From the NCBI GenBank assembly GCA_018665505.1, contig JABJCS010000655.1:1-6189 (forward strand): 6,189 nucleotides of DNA. The letters are read 5' to 3'. Shown here one piece after another: positions 1 through 5,702 of this stretch. The notes beneath the pieces were generated by a model. The model searched no databases, was not told where the DNA came from, and saw only the letters and a list, made by a program, of their open reading frames with translations. The translations under genes and the position numbers were made by a program. This DNA comes from Alphaproteobacteria bacterium. Lineage in GTDB: Bacteria; Pseudomonadota; Alphaproteobacteria; UBA8366. Numbering within the stretch: position 1 is the stretch's first letter; every line of letters begins with the position of its first letter.

Positions 1-266
1 ATCATGCACTCTCCGCCTTGCGCGCGAATGGCGTCGGCGAGCGGTGCCGCGTTGGCTGCTGTCCGGGTGGTCAGGACGGTGAAGAAACCTTCGCCCGCAA
101 ATTTTTGCGCGATGGCGCCTCCAATGCCCCAGCGGATACCGACCGGGATGTCGCTATCGTCGACCTCTTGGCCGTGGGCCAATTGTGTATTGCGGCCATC
201 CGATTGCCATTTCGACGTCGCGCCGACGATGACGGCGACTTGCTTGCCGGACGGGTTCGCGCTCAT
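1..266 (-). CDS. Short-chain dehydrogenase/reductase (SDR), N-terminal part, cut by window edge
   Basis: This is the first 88 codons of an NAD(P)-dependent oxidoreductase; the rest, including the expected YxxxK catalytic motif, lies beyond the left edge. A hydrophobic strand VAVIV (residues 10-14) leads into G15-A-T-S18. The typical GIGGAIAQKFAGEGF helix start follows at 47-61, then a second strand TVLTTR (63-68). Residues 19-46 (K19 to W46) are extra: they split the classical TGxxxGxG loop between GATS and GIG. The insert is polar and reads KWQSDGRNTQL...DDSDIPVGIRW. Flanking strands and helix are intact and in frame, so this is not a frameshift. The start at 266 is supported by a strong AAGGAG eight bases upstream and by its ATGA overlap with the amidohydrolase stop, which implies translational coupling. 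The SDR assignment is confident; the substrate is unknown. Confidence 0.85.
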   Translation of the reverse strand, partial: MSANPSGKQVAVIVGATSKWQSDGRNTQLAHGQEVDDSDIPVGIRWGIGGAIAQKFAGEGFFTVLTTRTAANAAPLADAIRAQGGECM

Positions 267-1099
267 GCCGCATTCTCCTTACGATCCCAGCCCCACCAGT
301 CGCAAATGCCTCGGCCCATGACGAGTTTCTGGTCCGCCTTGGATAGCCAAGGGAGACCTTCTGTAAACATCGAAACGCATTCGGCCCACGAGCACGTCAT
401 CTTTGTGATATCCGTACCCCAAAACATTCGGCTCGGCCCGAAGGCATCGTAAATTTGCTCGAGATATGTGTGCATCTTTGGGAATGGATAAGGTTCGCTG
501 GAGTAGCCGGGCGCACCGGTCGCCTTTACCGCAACGTTGGGAAATTTGGCCAGTTTCAGAAGTTCAGGCATATGAGTCATGGCTTCGGCGTCCTTGAGCG
601 TCGTCTGGCCGCCGCGCCCGCCAAGGTGGTCGATGGTAAGCCGCAATCCCGGGTGACGCTCCGCGACACCGCCAAGATAAGCGATTGAGTCAGTGCAGAG
701 TGACGACACGGGAATACCCGCTTTTTCGAGTTCAGGCCACATCCAATCGAATTCCCCCCCATGCAGGCGGTCCCGTATTGCAGGGTTGGTGAATATATAA
801 CGTGTGCCGAGCATGCCTGGTTTATCCCGCCATCCGGCCATCATCGGAAGGGCTTCCGCTTTGTCGAGCGGGAGATGCCCCAAGATCGCGAAGCGGCCCG
901 GATAATCTCCGACCGCCTTGGTCGCCAATTCCACCGCGCCGGGGTCCCAGCTCGGCGGGTGAATGATCGCGGCGTGGACGCCGCCCTCATCCATCAAGGC
1001 GATGGCTTCCTCCGCCGTAAAGGATGTTACTTGAATATGCGATTGGTTGCTGGGTAATCCGGATCCCCAAAGATGAATCTGCGCGTCGACGATTTGCAT
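263..1099 (-). CDS. Amidohydrolase-2 family protein (lactonase/decarboxylase-like TIM barrel)
   Basis: A 278-residue cytosolic protein of the amidohydrolase-2 type, a family that includes 2-pyrone-4,6-dicarboxylate lactonase, fuconolactonase-like hydrolases and some decarboxylases. The N terminus DAQIHLW (5-11) sits where the family has DxHxH. Further landmarks are IIHPPSWD (45-52), the strand-end TIDHLGG (155-161, H158), VAVKATG (189-195) and FWGTDIT (226-232, D230, the usual catalytic aspartate). The first His of DxHxH is Gln (Q7), and no His is seen in the segment PVSSLCTDS (130-138), where metal-dependent members often carry one. This suggests a metal-independent, lactonase-like enzyme, which is inference. 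The start is firm: between the in-frame TAA at 1142-1144 and this ATG there is no other ATG, GTG or TTG. A modest AAGAG lies ten bases upstream. It is the first gene of a minus-strand unit with the SDR. Confidence 0.88.
   Translation of the reverse strand: MQIVDAQIHLWGSGLPSNQSHIQVTSFTAEEAIALMDEGGVHAAIIHPPSWDPGAVELATKAVGDYPGRFAILGHLPLDKAEALPMMAGWRDKPGMLGTRYIFTNPAIRDRLHGGEFDWMWPELEKAGIPVSSLCTDSIAYLGGVAERHPGLRLTIDHLGGRGGQTTLKDAEAMTHMPELLKLAKFPNVAVKATGAPGYSSEPYPFPKMHTYLEQIYDAFGPSRMFWGTDITKMTCSWAECVSMFTEGLPWLSKADQKLVMGRGICDWWGWDRKENAA
275..280 (-). promoter_or_regulatory. Shine-Dalgarno site of the SDR gene, inside the amidohydrolase 3' end
   Basis: On the minus strand this reads AAGGAG, eight bases before the ATG at 266-264. 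It lies within the last codons of the amidohydrolase gene and fixes the SDR start. Confidence 0.75.
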
Positions 1100-1171
1100 G
1101 GCGGTGGTGCTCTTTTTTATGCGTGTCCGAGACTTATTGACTTAAAGGGGTCGTTGAAGAGGACCACCTCC
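1100..1171. repeat. Widely spaced inverted repeat in the divergent promoter region
   Basis: Plus-strand bases 1157-1171 read AAGAGGACCACCTCC. The minus strand of 1100-1114 reads AAGAGCACCACCGCC. The arms match at 13 of 15 positions, face each other across 42 bases and bracket the TTGACT/GACTT element. The left arm also contains the weak ribosome-binding site of the amidohydrolase. They could be paired operator half-sites for a regulator acting on both units, or chance; no regulator gene is in the window. Confidence 0.3.
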
Positions 1172-1220
1172 CGCCGTGACTTGGGCGTCCTTGCGGGTTA
1201 AACAGCAAGACAGATTTCTG

Positions 1221-1226
1221 AGGAGA
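1221..1226 (+). promoter_or_regulatory. Shine-Dalgarno site of the alpha/beta hydrolase gene
   Basis: AGGAGA lies eight bases before the ATG at 1235. It favours that start over the second in-frame ATG at 1241, which would be 14 bases away. Confidence 0.7.
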
Positions 1227-1234
1227 CTTCACCT

Positions 1235-2035
1235 ATGCCCATGGCGAATATTGACGGCGGCGATATCCACTACGAGCGTGACGGCACGGGTCATCCGATG
1301 ATCATGCTGTTGCCGCAAAGCAACGGGCCGGTGGGAACTGGACCGTTTCTTGAACGATTGGCGAGTGACTTCTCGGTCATCCGTTATGACCAGCGCGGAA
1401 CCGGTCAAAGCGCGCCTGTACCATCGGAGGACGCGATGAGTATGGCGGGCCGGGCCGGTGAAGTGATCGGGCTGATGGACGCGTTGGAGATCGAGCGGGC
1501 GCATCTCTGCTGTCATTCGACGGGCTGCGGTATCGGCTTGTCGGTGGCATCGGCGCATCCGGACCGGACGGCCGGTTTGGTGCTGATCAATCCCTGGCAA
1601 TATGGTGACGGGCATCTCACGACGATGCAGCAGCTGCGAATTGCGGCGGCGCGCGGCCTGGATCCGTATCGCTATGCCTGGTTCAACGCGAGCCTGCTGT
1701 TTCCCCCGAATTACCGGCGCACGCATGAGGCAGGGTTCGAGAAAATGGCCGAAGCCGCTAAATCCAATCCGCAAGATGCGGATCAAATAGCGCAGCGCTT
1801 AAATGCGATCCTGGCTTACGATTCGAGGGCCATCACTTCAAGCCTTGCCTGTCCGACGCTGATCGCGACCGGCGCTGACGATCAATTGATGCCCGCATGG
1901 TTCGGCCGCGAGATGGCCGAGATCATTCCCGGCGCGCGTCTCATCGAACTCGACGGGGGCGGTCATATGTTGCCGGAGACGCGCAGCGAAGAATTAGCAA
2001 TGGAAATTACCGGGTTCTTGAGTGCCGCCGATTGA
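1235..2035 (+). CDS. Alpha/beta hydrolase, RutD / 3-oxoadipate enol-lactonase-like
   Basis: A 266-residue cytosolic alpha/beta-hydrolase-fold enzyme of normal family length. The sequence RYDQRGTGQS (50-59) is the usual loop after strand 4. The nucleophile elbow is CHSTGCG (93-99), with S95 as nucleophile. The acid is D216 in GADDQLMP (213-220) and the base is H244 in GGGH (241-244), so the Ser-Asp-His triad is complete. The cap region (INPWQY from 118, then LLFPPNY near 154-160, RLNAILAYD at 188-196) resembles RutD-type hydrolases, but no pyrimidine-degradation genes are nearby. Ester, lactone or C-C bond hydrolysis is equally possible. The elbow has Cys93 where GxSxG has its first Gly. An in-frame TAA at 1199-1201 bounds the start. 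It is the first gene of the plus-strand unit; the next gene begins about 65 bases later. Confidence 0.88.
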   Translation: MPMANIDGGDIHYERDGTGHPMIMLLPQSNGPVGTGPFLERLASDFSVIRYDQRGTGQSAPVPSEDAMSMAGRAGEVIGLMDALEIERAHLCCHSTGCGIGLSVASAHPDRTAGLVLINPWQYGDGHLTTMQQLRIAAARGLDPYRYAWFNASLLFPPNYRRTHEAGFEKMAEAAKSNPQDADQIAQRLNAILAYDSRAITSSLACPTLIATGADDQLMPAWFGREMAEIIPGARLIELDGGGHMLPETRSEELAMEITGFLSAAD

Positions 2036-2092
2036 TTGGAATATTAGAGCGCATCCACTAACTTCCTTTAGAGTATATCGACGAATGGCAGC

Positions 2093-2097
2093 GGGAG
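2093..2097 (+). promoter_or_regulatory. Shine-Dalgarno site deciding the start of the hydroxylase gene
   Basis: GGGAG precedes a tandem ATGATG. The first ATG (2101) is only 3 bases away and the second (2104) is 6, so the second fits normal spacing better. Confidence 0.45.
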
Positions 2098-2103
2098 CGC
2101 ATG

Positions 2104-3105
2104 ATGAGTGACGCTGAGATAGCGCCCGACCGGGAAGTCGATCCCAATATCTGGAACTATCATCCCGATGTACCGATCCCGCAGGGCGGTATTTTTCGGC
2201 ATTGGTGGAATCCGGTCGCCGTCGTTAAAGGCATTCTCATGTCCTGGTTTGGGCTTTATGTCCGGGGACTGGCCCTCGCCCTGATCACAGTATTGTGGTT
2301 GACCGTCCTGCCGACGATGGAAACCATCGGCGCAGGTGGATGGCATTGGATAATACAGATATTCGTCGTCAACCTGACTTTGATGTTGGCATGGGCTGGA
2401 TCGCTGCACCTGTATCTTTACACTTTTGCGAAGCAAGGAAAGTTTCTCGAGTTCGAAGTGAAGTCGATGAAGAAGGGCGCTCAATTTACCTTTGGCGACC
2501 AAGTTTACGACAACATGTTTTGGACACTGGCCTGGAGCGTGCCGATATGGACTGCCTATGAGTGCGGGCTGCTATGGGCTCTCTCGCAAAATTTGATTCC
2601 GGCCAACAGTTGGGACCAGGGGCCAATTTGGCTCGTCCTACTGTTCGTGCTGATTCCTTTTGTCGACAGCTCGCATTTTTATATCACGCATCGGTTTCTG
2701 CATTGGCGAGGCGTTTACAACCATATTCACAGCGTCCATCATCGCAACGTCAACACTGGGCCTTGGTCCGGGGTGTCCATGCATCCCGTGGAAAGCGCTA
2801 TCTTCTTCAGCCCGTTGCTGATCCATATTTTTCTGCCGTCGCATCCGATTCATATTGTCTTCCACATCACTTGGCTCTCAATCGGTCCGGCGACGACGCA
2901 TTGCGGTTTCCATGCCTTGTCTTTCGGCGGCAAGCGGTATCCGTATCTCGGAGATTTCTTTCACAATCTACATCATCGATTTTTCGAATGTAATTACGGT
3001 AATCGCGAGGTGCCGCTGGATAAAATTGGCGGCACCTTCCACGATGGTTCGCGCACGGCGAGCGTGAGGATTAACGAGCGGGCGAAAGCCGCGCGGCGGA
3101 CCTGA
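2104..3105 (+). CDS. Sterol desaturase / fatty acid hydroxylase superfamily membrane di-iron protein
   Basis: An integral-membrane oxygenase of about 333 residues, expected to insert a hydroxyl group or double bond using O2 and a histidine-bound di-iron centre. Hydrophobic segments lie near residues 50-69, 82-106, 138-161, 174-190 and 231-261. The histidine boxes are complete and ordered: HRFLH (196-200), HSVHH (209-213), HCGFH (266-270) and HNLHH (287-291), followed by FFECNYGN, the usual family ending. The region DSSHFYITHRFLHW is a very typical metal-site entry. The first ~45 residues are soluble and Pro/Trp-rich. The ATG at 2104 is chosen over 2101 on ribosome-site spacing. It sits between the hydrolase (about 65 bases upstream) and the aldo/keto reductase (1 base downstream), so its product may be processed by these enzymes (inference). 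The substrate could be a sterol, hopanoid, carotenoid, fatty acid or small terpenoid; sequence alone does not decide. Confidence 0.9.
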   Translation: MSDAEIAPDREVDPNIWNYHPDVPIPQGGIFRHWWNPVAVVKGILMSWFGLYVRGLALALITVLWLTVLPTMETIGAGGWHWIIQIFVVNLTLMLAWAGSLHLYLYTFAKQGKFLEFEVKSMKKGAQFTFGDQVYDNMFWTLAWSVPIWTAYECGLLWALSQNLIPANSWDQGPIWLVLLFVLIPFVDSSHFYITHRFLHWRGVYNHIHSVHHRNVNTGPWSGVSMHPVESAIFFSPLLIHIFLPSHPIHIVFHITWLSIGPATTHCGFHALSFGGKRYPYLGDFFHNLHHRFFECNYGNREVPLDKIGGTFHDGSRTASVRINERAKAARRT

Positions 3106-3106
3106 A

Positions 3107-4036
3107 ATGGATCGACGCATTATTGGTGGAACAGGTGGTCTCAGTGTTTCGTTGGTCGGGCTCGGTTGCAATGCCTTTGGCAAACGCGTCGACGAAAAAG
3201 GAACGCATGCGGTCATGGACGCGGCCATCGACGCCGGGATTGATTTTTTTGATACCGCCGAGAGTTATGGCGGCGGAAATTCCGAGACCTATATGGGCAG
3301 CGGCCTTAAGGGGAAGCGCGCCAAGGTGTTTCTCGCCTCCAAGTTCGGCAATACGATCGTCCATATCGACGGTAAGAACCGCGGCTCGGCGGAGAACATT
3401 CGTGCTGCACTCGACAAAAGTTTGGCGAAGCTCCAGACCGACTATATCGACCTCTATCAACTTCATCGGCCTGATTATGACACGCCTATTGCGGACACGA
3501 TGGGCGCACTCGAAGACCTCGTGACCGACGGTAAGATTCGATATTATGGATGTTCTTATTTTACCGGCGTGCAAATGCAGGAAGCGGTCGACGAGGCACA
3601 GCGTTCGGGATTACGTGGGTTCGTGACGGCGCAAAATGCATGGAATGTTTTGCAACGGGATATCGAGCCTGAACTCGTCCCTGTCTGTGAAGCCAGTGGG
3701 ATGACCGTGTTGCCGTATTACCCGATTGCGAAGGGGTTGCTGACCGGAAAGTATCAGCGCGGGAAATCCGCCCCTGCCGGTAGTCGCCTGTCGGGCGACG
3801 CCGACCTGGAGAATGCCGATTTCGACCGGTTGGAGAGACTGGACGCCTACGCGCGCGATCACGGATACAATTTGCTGACGCTCGCGATGTCATGGCTCGC
3901 GGCGCAACCGGTCACGGCCAGCATTATCGCCGGTGGGTCAAAACCTGAACAGATGGCGGCGAACGCCAATGCGATTCAGTGGAAGATGACAGCCGAGAAC
4001 TTACACGAGATCGATGCGGTTGTAGCGGGCGCGTAG
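3107..4036 (+). CDS. Aldo/keto reductase
   Basis: A 309-residue cytosolic NADPH-dependent aldehyde/ketone reductase, near the usual family length. The catalytic tetrad is complete: D49 and Y54 in FFDTAESYGGG (47-57), K79 in LASKFG (76-81) and H120 in LYQLHRPD (116-123). The motif YYPIAKGLLTGKY (204-216) and the C-terminal cofactor segment SIIAGGSKPEQMAANANAI (272-290) are typical of the bacterial IolS/YhdN-like branch. The start lies 1 base after the hydroxylase stop, with a weak GGCGGA six bases upstream. Translation is therefore probably coupled to the hydroxylase, and the two likely act in sequence, for example one making an alcohol and the other reducing a carbonyl or oxidising that alcohol (inference). 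No clear hairpin terminator follows. Confidence 0.93.
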   Translation: MDRRIIGGTGGLSVSLVGLGCNAFGKRVDEKGTHAVMDAAIDAGIDFFDTAESYGGGNSETYMGSGLKGKRAKVFLASKFGNTIVHIDGKNRGSAENIRAALDKSLAKLQTDYIDLYQLHRPDYDTPIADTMGALEDLVTDGKIRYYGCSYFTGVQMQEAVDEAQRSGLRGFVTAQNAWNVLQRDIEPELVPVCEASGMTVLPYYPIAKGLLTGKYQRGKSAPAGSRLSGDADLENADFDRLERLDAYARDHGYNLLTLAMSWLAAQPVTASIIAGGSKPEQMAANANAIQWKMTAENLHEIDAVVAGA

Positions 4037-4069
4037 GTACAACTCGATGAAGGTTTTTGGCGCTGGATG

Positions 4070-4101
4070 TTGTCAGGGTACCGACAGATGCGGTGTATAC
4101 T
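4070..4101 (+). promoter_or_regulatory. Candidate promoter of the histidine kinase gene
   Basis: TATACT (4096-4101) is close to the -10 consensus and is preceded by TG. A TTGTCA (4070-4075) resembles a -35 element, but the 20-base gap is longer than ideal. Transcription would begin near 4107-4110, on or next to the ATG at 4110. A GGGTA/TACCC inverted repeat (4076-4080 and 4104-4108) flanks the -10 element. Confidence 0.4.
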
Positions 4102-4109
4102 GATACCCC

Positions 4110-5672
4110 ATGATTTCGTTTAGTCTGCTGACTCCTGCAATCTATTGGATCCTCGTCGGTATCTGGGGCTACATTCTCTATTTCATCTTTCGTCAGCGTC
4201 ATGAGCTCGGCAATGTGAGCTATGCTGCGTCAATTCTGCTTCTGGTATTGGGCGTCGACGCCTTCCGAAGCTTGTTTGAAAGCGCATTTTTTGGGGCGTG
4301 GCATTCGGCCCGGGCGGATTTGTTACCGCTAAGCGTGTTTGAATCTCTGGCCCAGCCGGAAATGGTCATCATCCCGAAACTCTTTAATCTTGTCGCCGCC
4401 GTTCTGATCGTCGCACTCCTAATCAAGCGCCTCATTCCTTCCATTGCACAGGAACAGCAACGAAATCGTGAACAGATCGAGCGTCTCGAAGCGAATGTTG
4501 CGACGCATGAACGGACCGAGGAACTATTGCGCGATTCCGAGATGAGAAATCGTGCCCTCCTCGAGGGCTCCCCGGTCTGCAACAAGATTATCGATATGGA
4601 TTCTCGCTTGGTTTACATGAGCCACGCGGGGGTTGAGATGCTCAAAATCCCTGATGTCAGCGCTCACTATGGGACGATCTATCCTCCGGAGTTTTATGAG
4701 GCGAAAATGCGGGCGCCGTTGACCGATCATTTGGACCGGGCCAAGGCAGGTGAAACCTCAAGTGTAGAATGTCCTTTGTTGAGTTCCGAGGGAGATGAGG
4801 TGTGGCTGCACACCACGTTTGTTCCCGTTCTCAACGACGACGGCGTCGTCGAGTATGTCATTGCGACTTCGGTCGACATTACCGAGCGCAAGCGCGCGGA
4901 AATAGAGGTTCTGGCGGCGAAGGTGGAAGCCGAGGAGGCAAACCAGGCAAAATCGGAATTTCTCGCCAATATGAGCCATGACCTGCGCACACCGCTCAAT
5001 GCGATCATCGGATTTACCCAAATGATGGAGACCAAGACCTTCGGCTCGCTTGGTGACCCGCATTATGAAGAATATGCGAAAGACATTCACGATAGCGGCA
5101 ATCTCCTTGTCAGTTTGATCAATGACATACTCGATATTTCCAAGATAGAAGCTGGGAGATACGAACTTACCGAGGAAATGGTGGACGTCTCGGTGATTGT
5201 CGAAAATTCCATGCGAATGATTTCGACACTGAGCAAAGCCGCGGACTTACAACTCAGCACGGAGATTGAGTCTGATTTACCGATGCTGAGAGGGGACGAG
5301 CGCTCGATCACTCAAATCCTCAACAATCTGCTTTCCAATGCGGTTAAATTCTCAGCGCAGGGCCGTGCCATTAAAGTATCCGCCCGTAACATTCAGGGGA
5401 GCATAACAATTTCAGTTACTGATGCCGGCGTCGGTATGTCCGAGGGCGATATCGAAAAGGCGTTAATGCCCTTTCAACAAGCCGACAGCAGTGCCACCAA
5501 ATCGCATGAAGGAACCGGGTTGGGGCTCCACCTCTGCCACAATCTCATGAAGCTGCATGGCGGCGCGATACATCTGGAAAGCAAAGTTGGAGTGGGCACG
5601 ACCGCCACCGTGACATTCCCAGCGGATAGAACAGTCCACCGCGAGAAGGCAACCCTCGAGGCCACTCACTGA
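4110..5672 (+). CDS. Membrane-bound PAS sensor histidine kinase
   Basis: A 520-residue inner-membrane sensor that should autophosphorylate and pass phosphate to a response regulator. Three hydrophobic segments lie near 9-28, 38-60 and 85-108, with basic residues after the first and third, which places residues 61-84 outside. A coiled-coil linker (about 112-148) leads to a PAS domain (about 145-258, ending in the typical [10 protein letters not shown]). A second short coil joins it to the HisKA domain, with phospho-acceptor H290 in [15 protein letters not shown]. The catalytic domain has an N box ([10 protein letters not shown], 405-414), G1 DAGVGM (438-443), F box PFQQAD (454-459) and G2 GTGLGL (468-473). 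No receiver domain is attached and no regulator gene is adjacent in the window, so it is an orphan as far as can be seen. The start is bounded by an in-frame TGA at 4101-4103, only two codons upstream. No Shine-Dalgarno site is present, consistent with a leaderless message. Confidence 0.93.
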   Translation: MISFSLLTPAIYWILVGIWGYILYFIFRQRHELGNVSYAASILLLVLGVDAFRSLFESAFFGAWHSARADLLPLSVFESLAQPEMVIIPKLFNLVAAVLIVALLIKRLIPSIAQEQQRNREQIERLEANVATHERTEELLRDSEMRNRALLEGSPVCNKIIDMDSRLVYMSHAGVEMLKIPDVSAHYGTIYPPEFYEAKMRAPLTDHLDRAKAGETSSVECPLLSSEGDEVWLHTTFVPVLNDDGVVEYVIATSVDITERKRAEIEVLAAKVEAEEANQAKSEFLANMSHDLRTPLNAIIGFTQMMETKTFGSLGDPHYEEYAKDIHDSGNLLVSLINDILDISKIEAGRYELTEEMVDVSVIVENSMRMISTLSKAADLQLSTEIESDLPMLRGDERSITQILNNLLSNAVKFSAQGRAIKVSARNIQGSITISVTDAGVGMSEGDIEKALMPFQQADSSATKSHEGTGLGLHLCHNLMKLHGGAIHLESKVGVGTTATVTFPADRTVHREKATLEATH

Positions 5673-5702
5673 AGCCACCGGTAGTATGGCTACTTCCAAT
5701 TC

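Larger units (their letters stand above)
1100..1234. promoter_or_regulatory. Divergent intergenic region between the amidohydrolase and alpha/beta hydrolase units
   Basis: These 135 bases must hold the start signals of both diverging units. On the plus strand a TTGACT (1137-1142) resembles a -35 element, but nothing near a -10 consensus lies 16-18 bases after it. It overlaps a short direct repeat, GACTT-att-GACTT (1131-1143). On the minus strand an A-rich CATAAAAAAG sits just before the amidohydrolase start. I can support a shared control region but not exact promoters. Confidence 0.5.

Noticed and set aside
126..220. A frameshift or mobile insertion explaining the split SDR glycine loop
   Set aside because: The insert is in frame, has no stop codon and shows no target duplication or terminal repeats that I can see. 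Flanking family residues are intact on both sides.
1159..1170. A small palindrome, GAGG-acca-CCTC, as an operator
   Set aside because: It has only four matched bases per arm and falls within the right arm of the longer inverted repeat.
1176..1234. A GTG at 1176 with AAGAGG upstream as the start of a leader peptide or small gene
   Set aside because: The frame runs on out of frame into the hydrolase gene without a nearby stop, and the spacing from AAGAGG is too long.
1229..1786. A 185-codon open frame on the minus strand opposite the alpha/beta hydrolase
   Set aside because: It is Arg/His-rich with no recognisable domain and lies wholly under a gene with a complete catalytic triad. It is a shadow frame.
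2036..2100. A possible internal promoter (TATATC at 2074-2079) before the hydroxylase gene
   Set aside because: No -35-like sequence lies at the right distance. The gene is more simply read from the upstream hydrolase promoter.
3071..3574. A 167-codon open frame on the minus strand opposite the aldo/keto reductase
   Set aside because: There is no family signature, and it overlaps the catalytic-tetrad region of a well-supported gene on the other strand.
5673..5693. A possible terminator hairpin between the kinase and the pirin gene (AGCCA...TGGCT, or GTAG...CTAC)
   Set aside because: The stems are only 4-5 bases, with a 9- or 5-base loop and no U-rich run on either strand. This is too weak to call.
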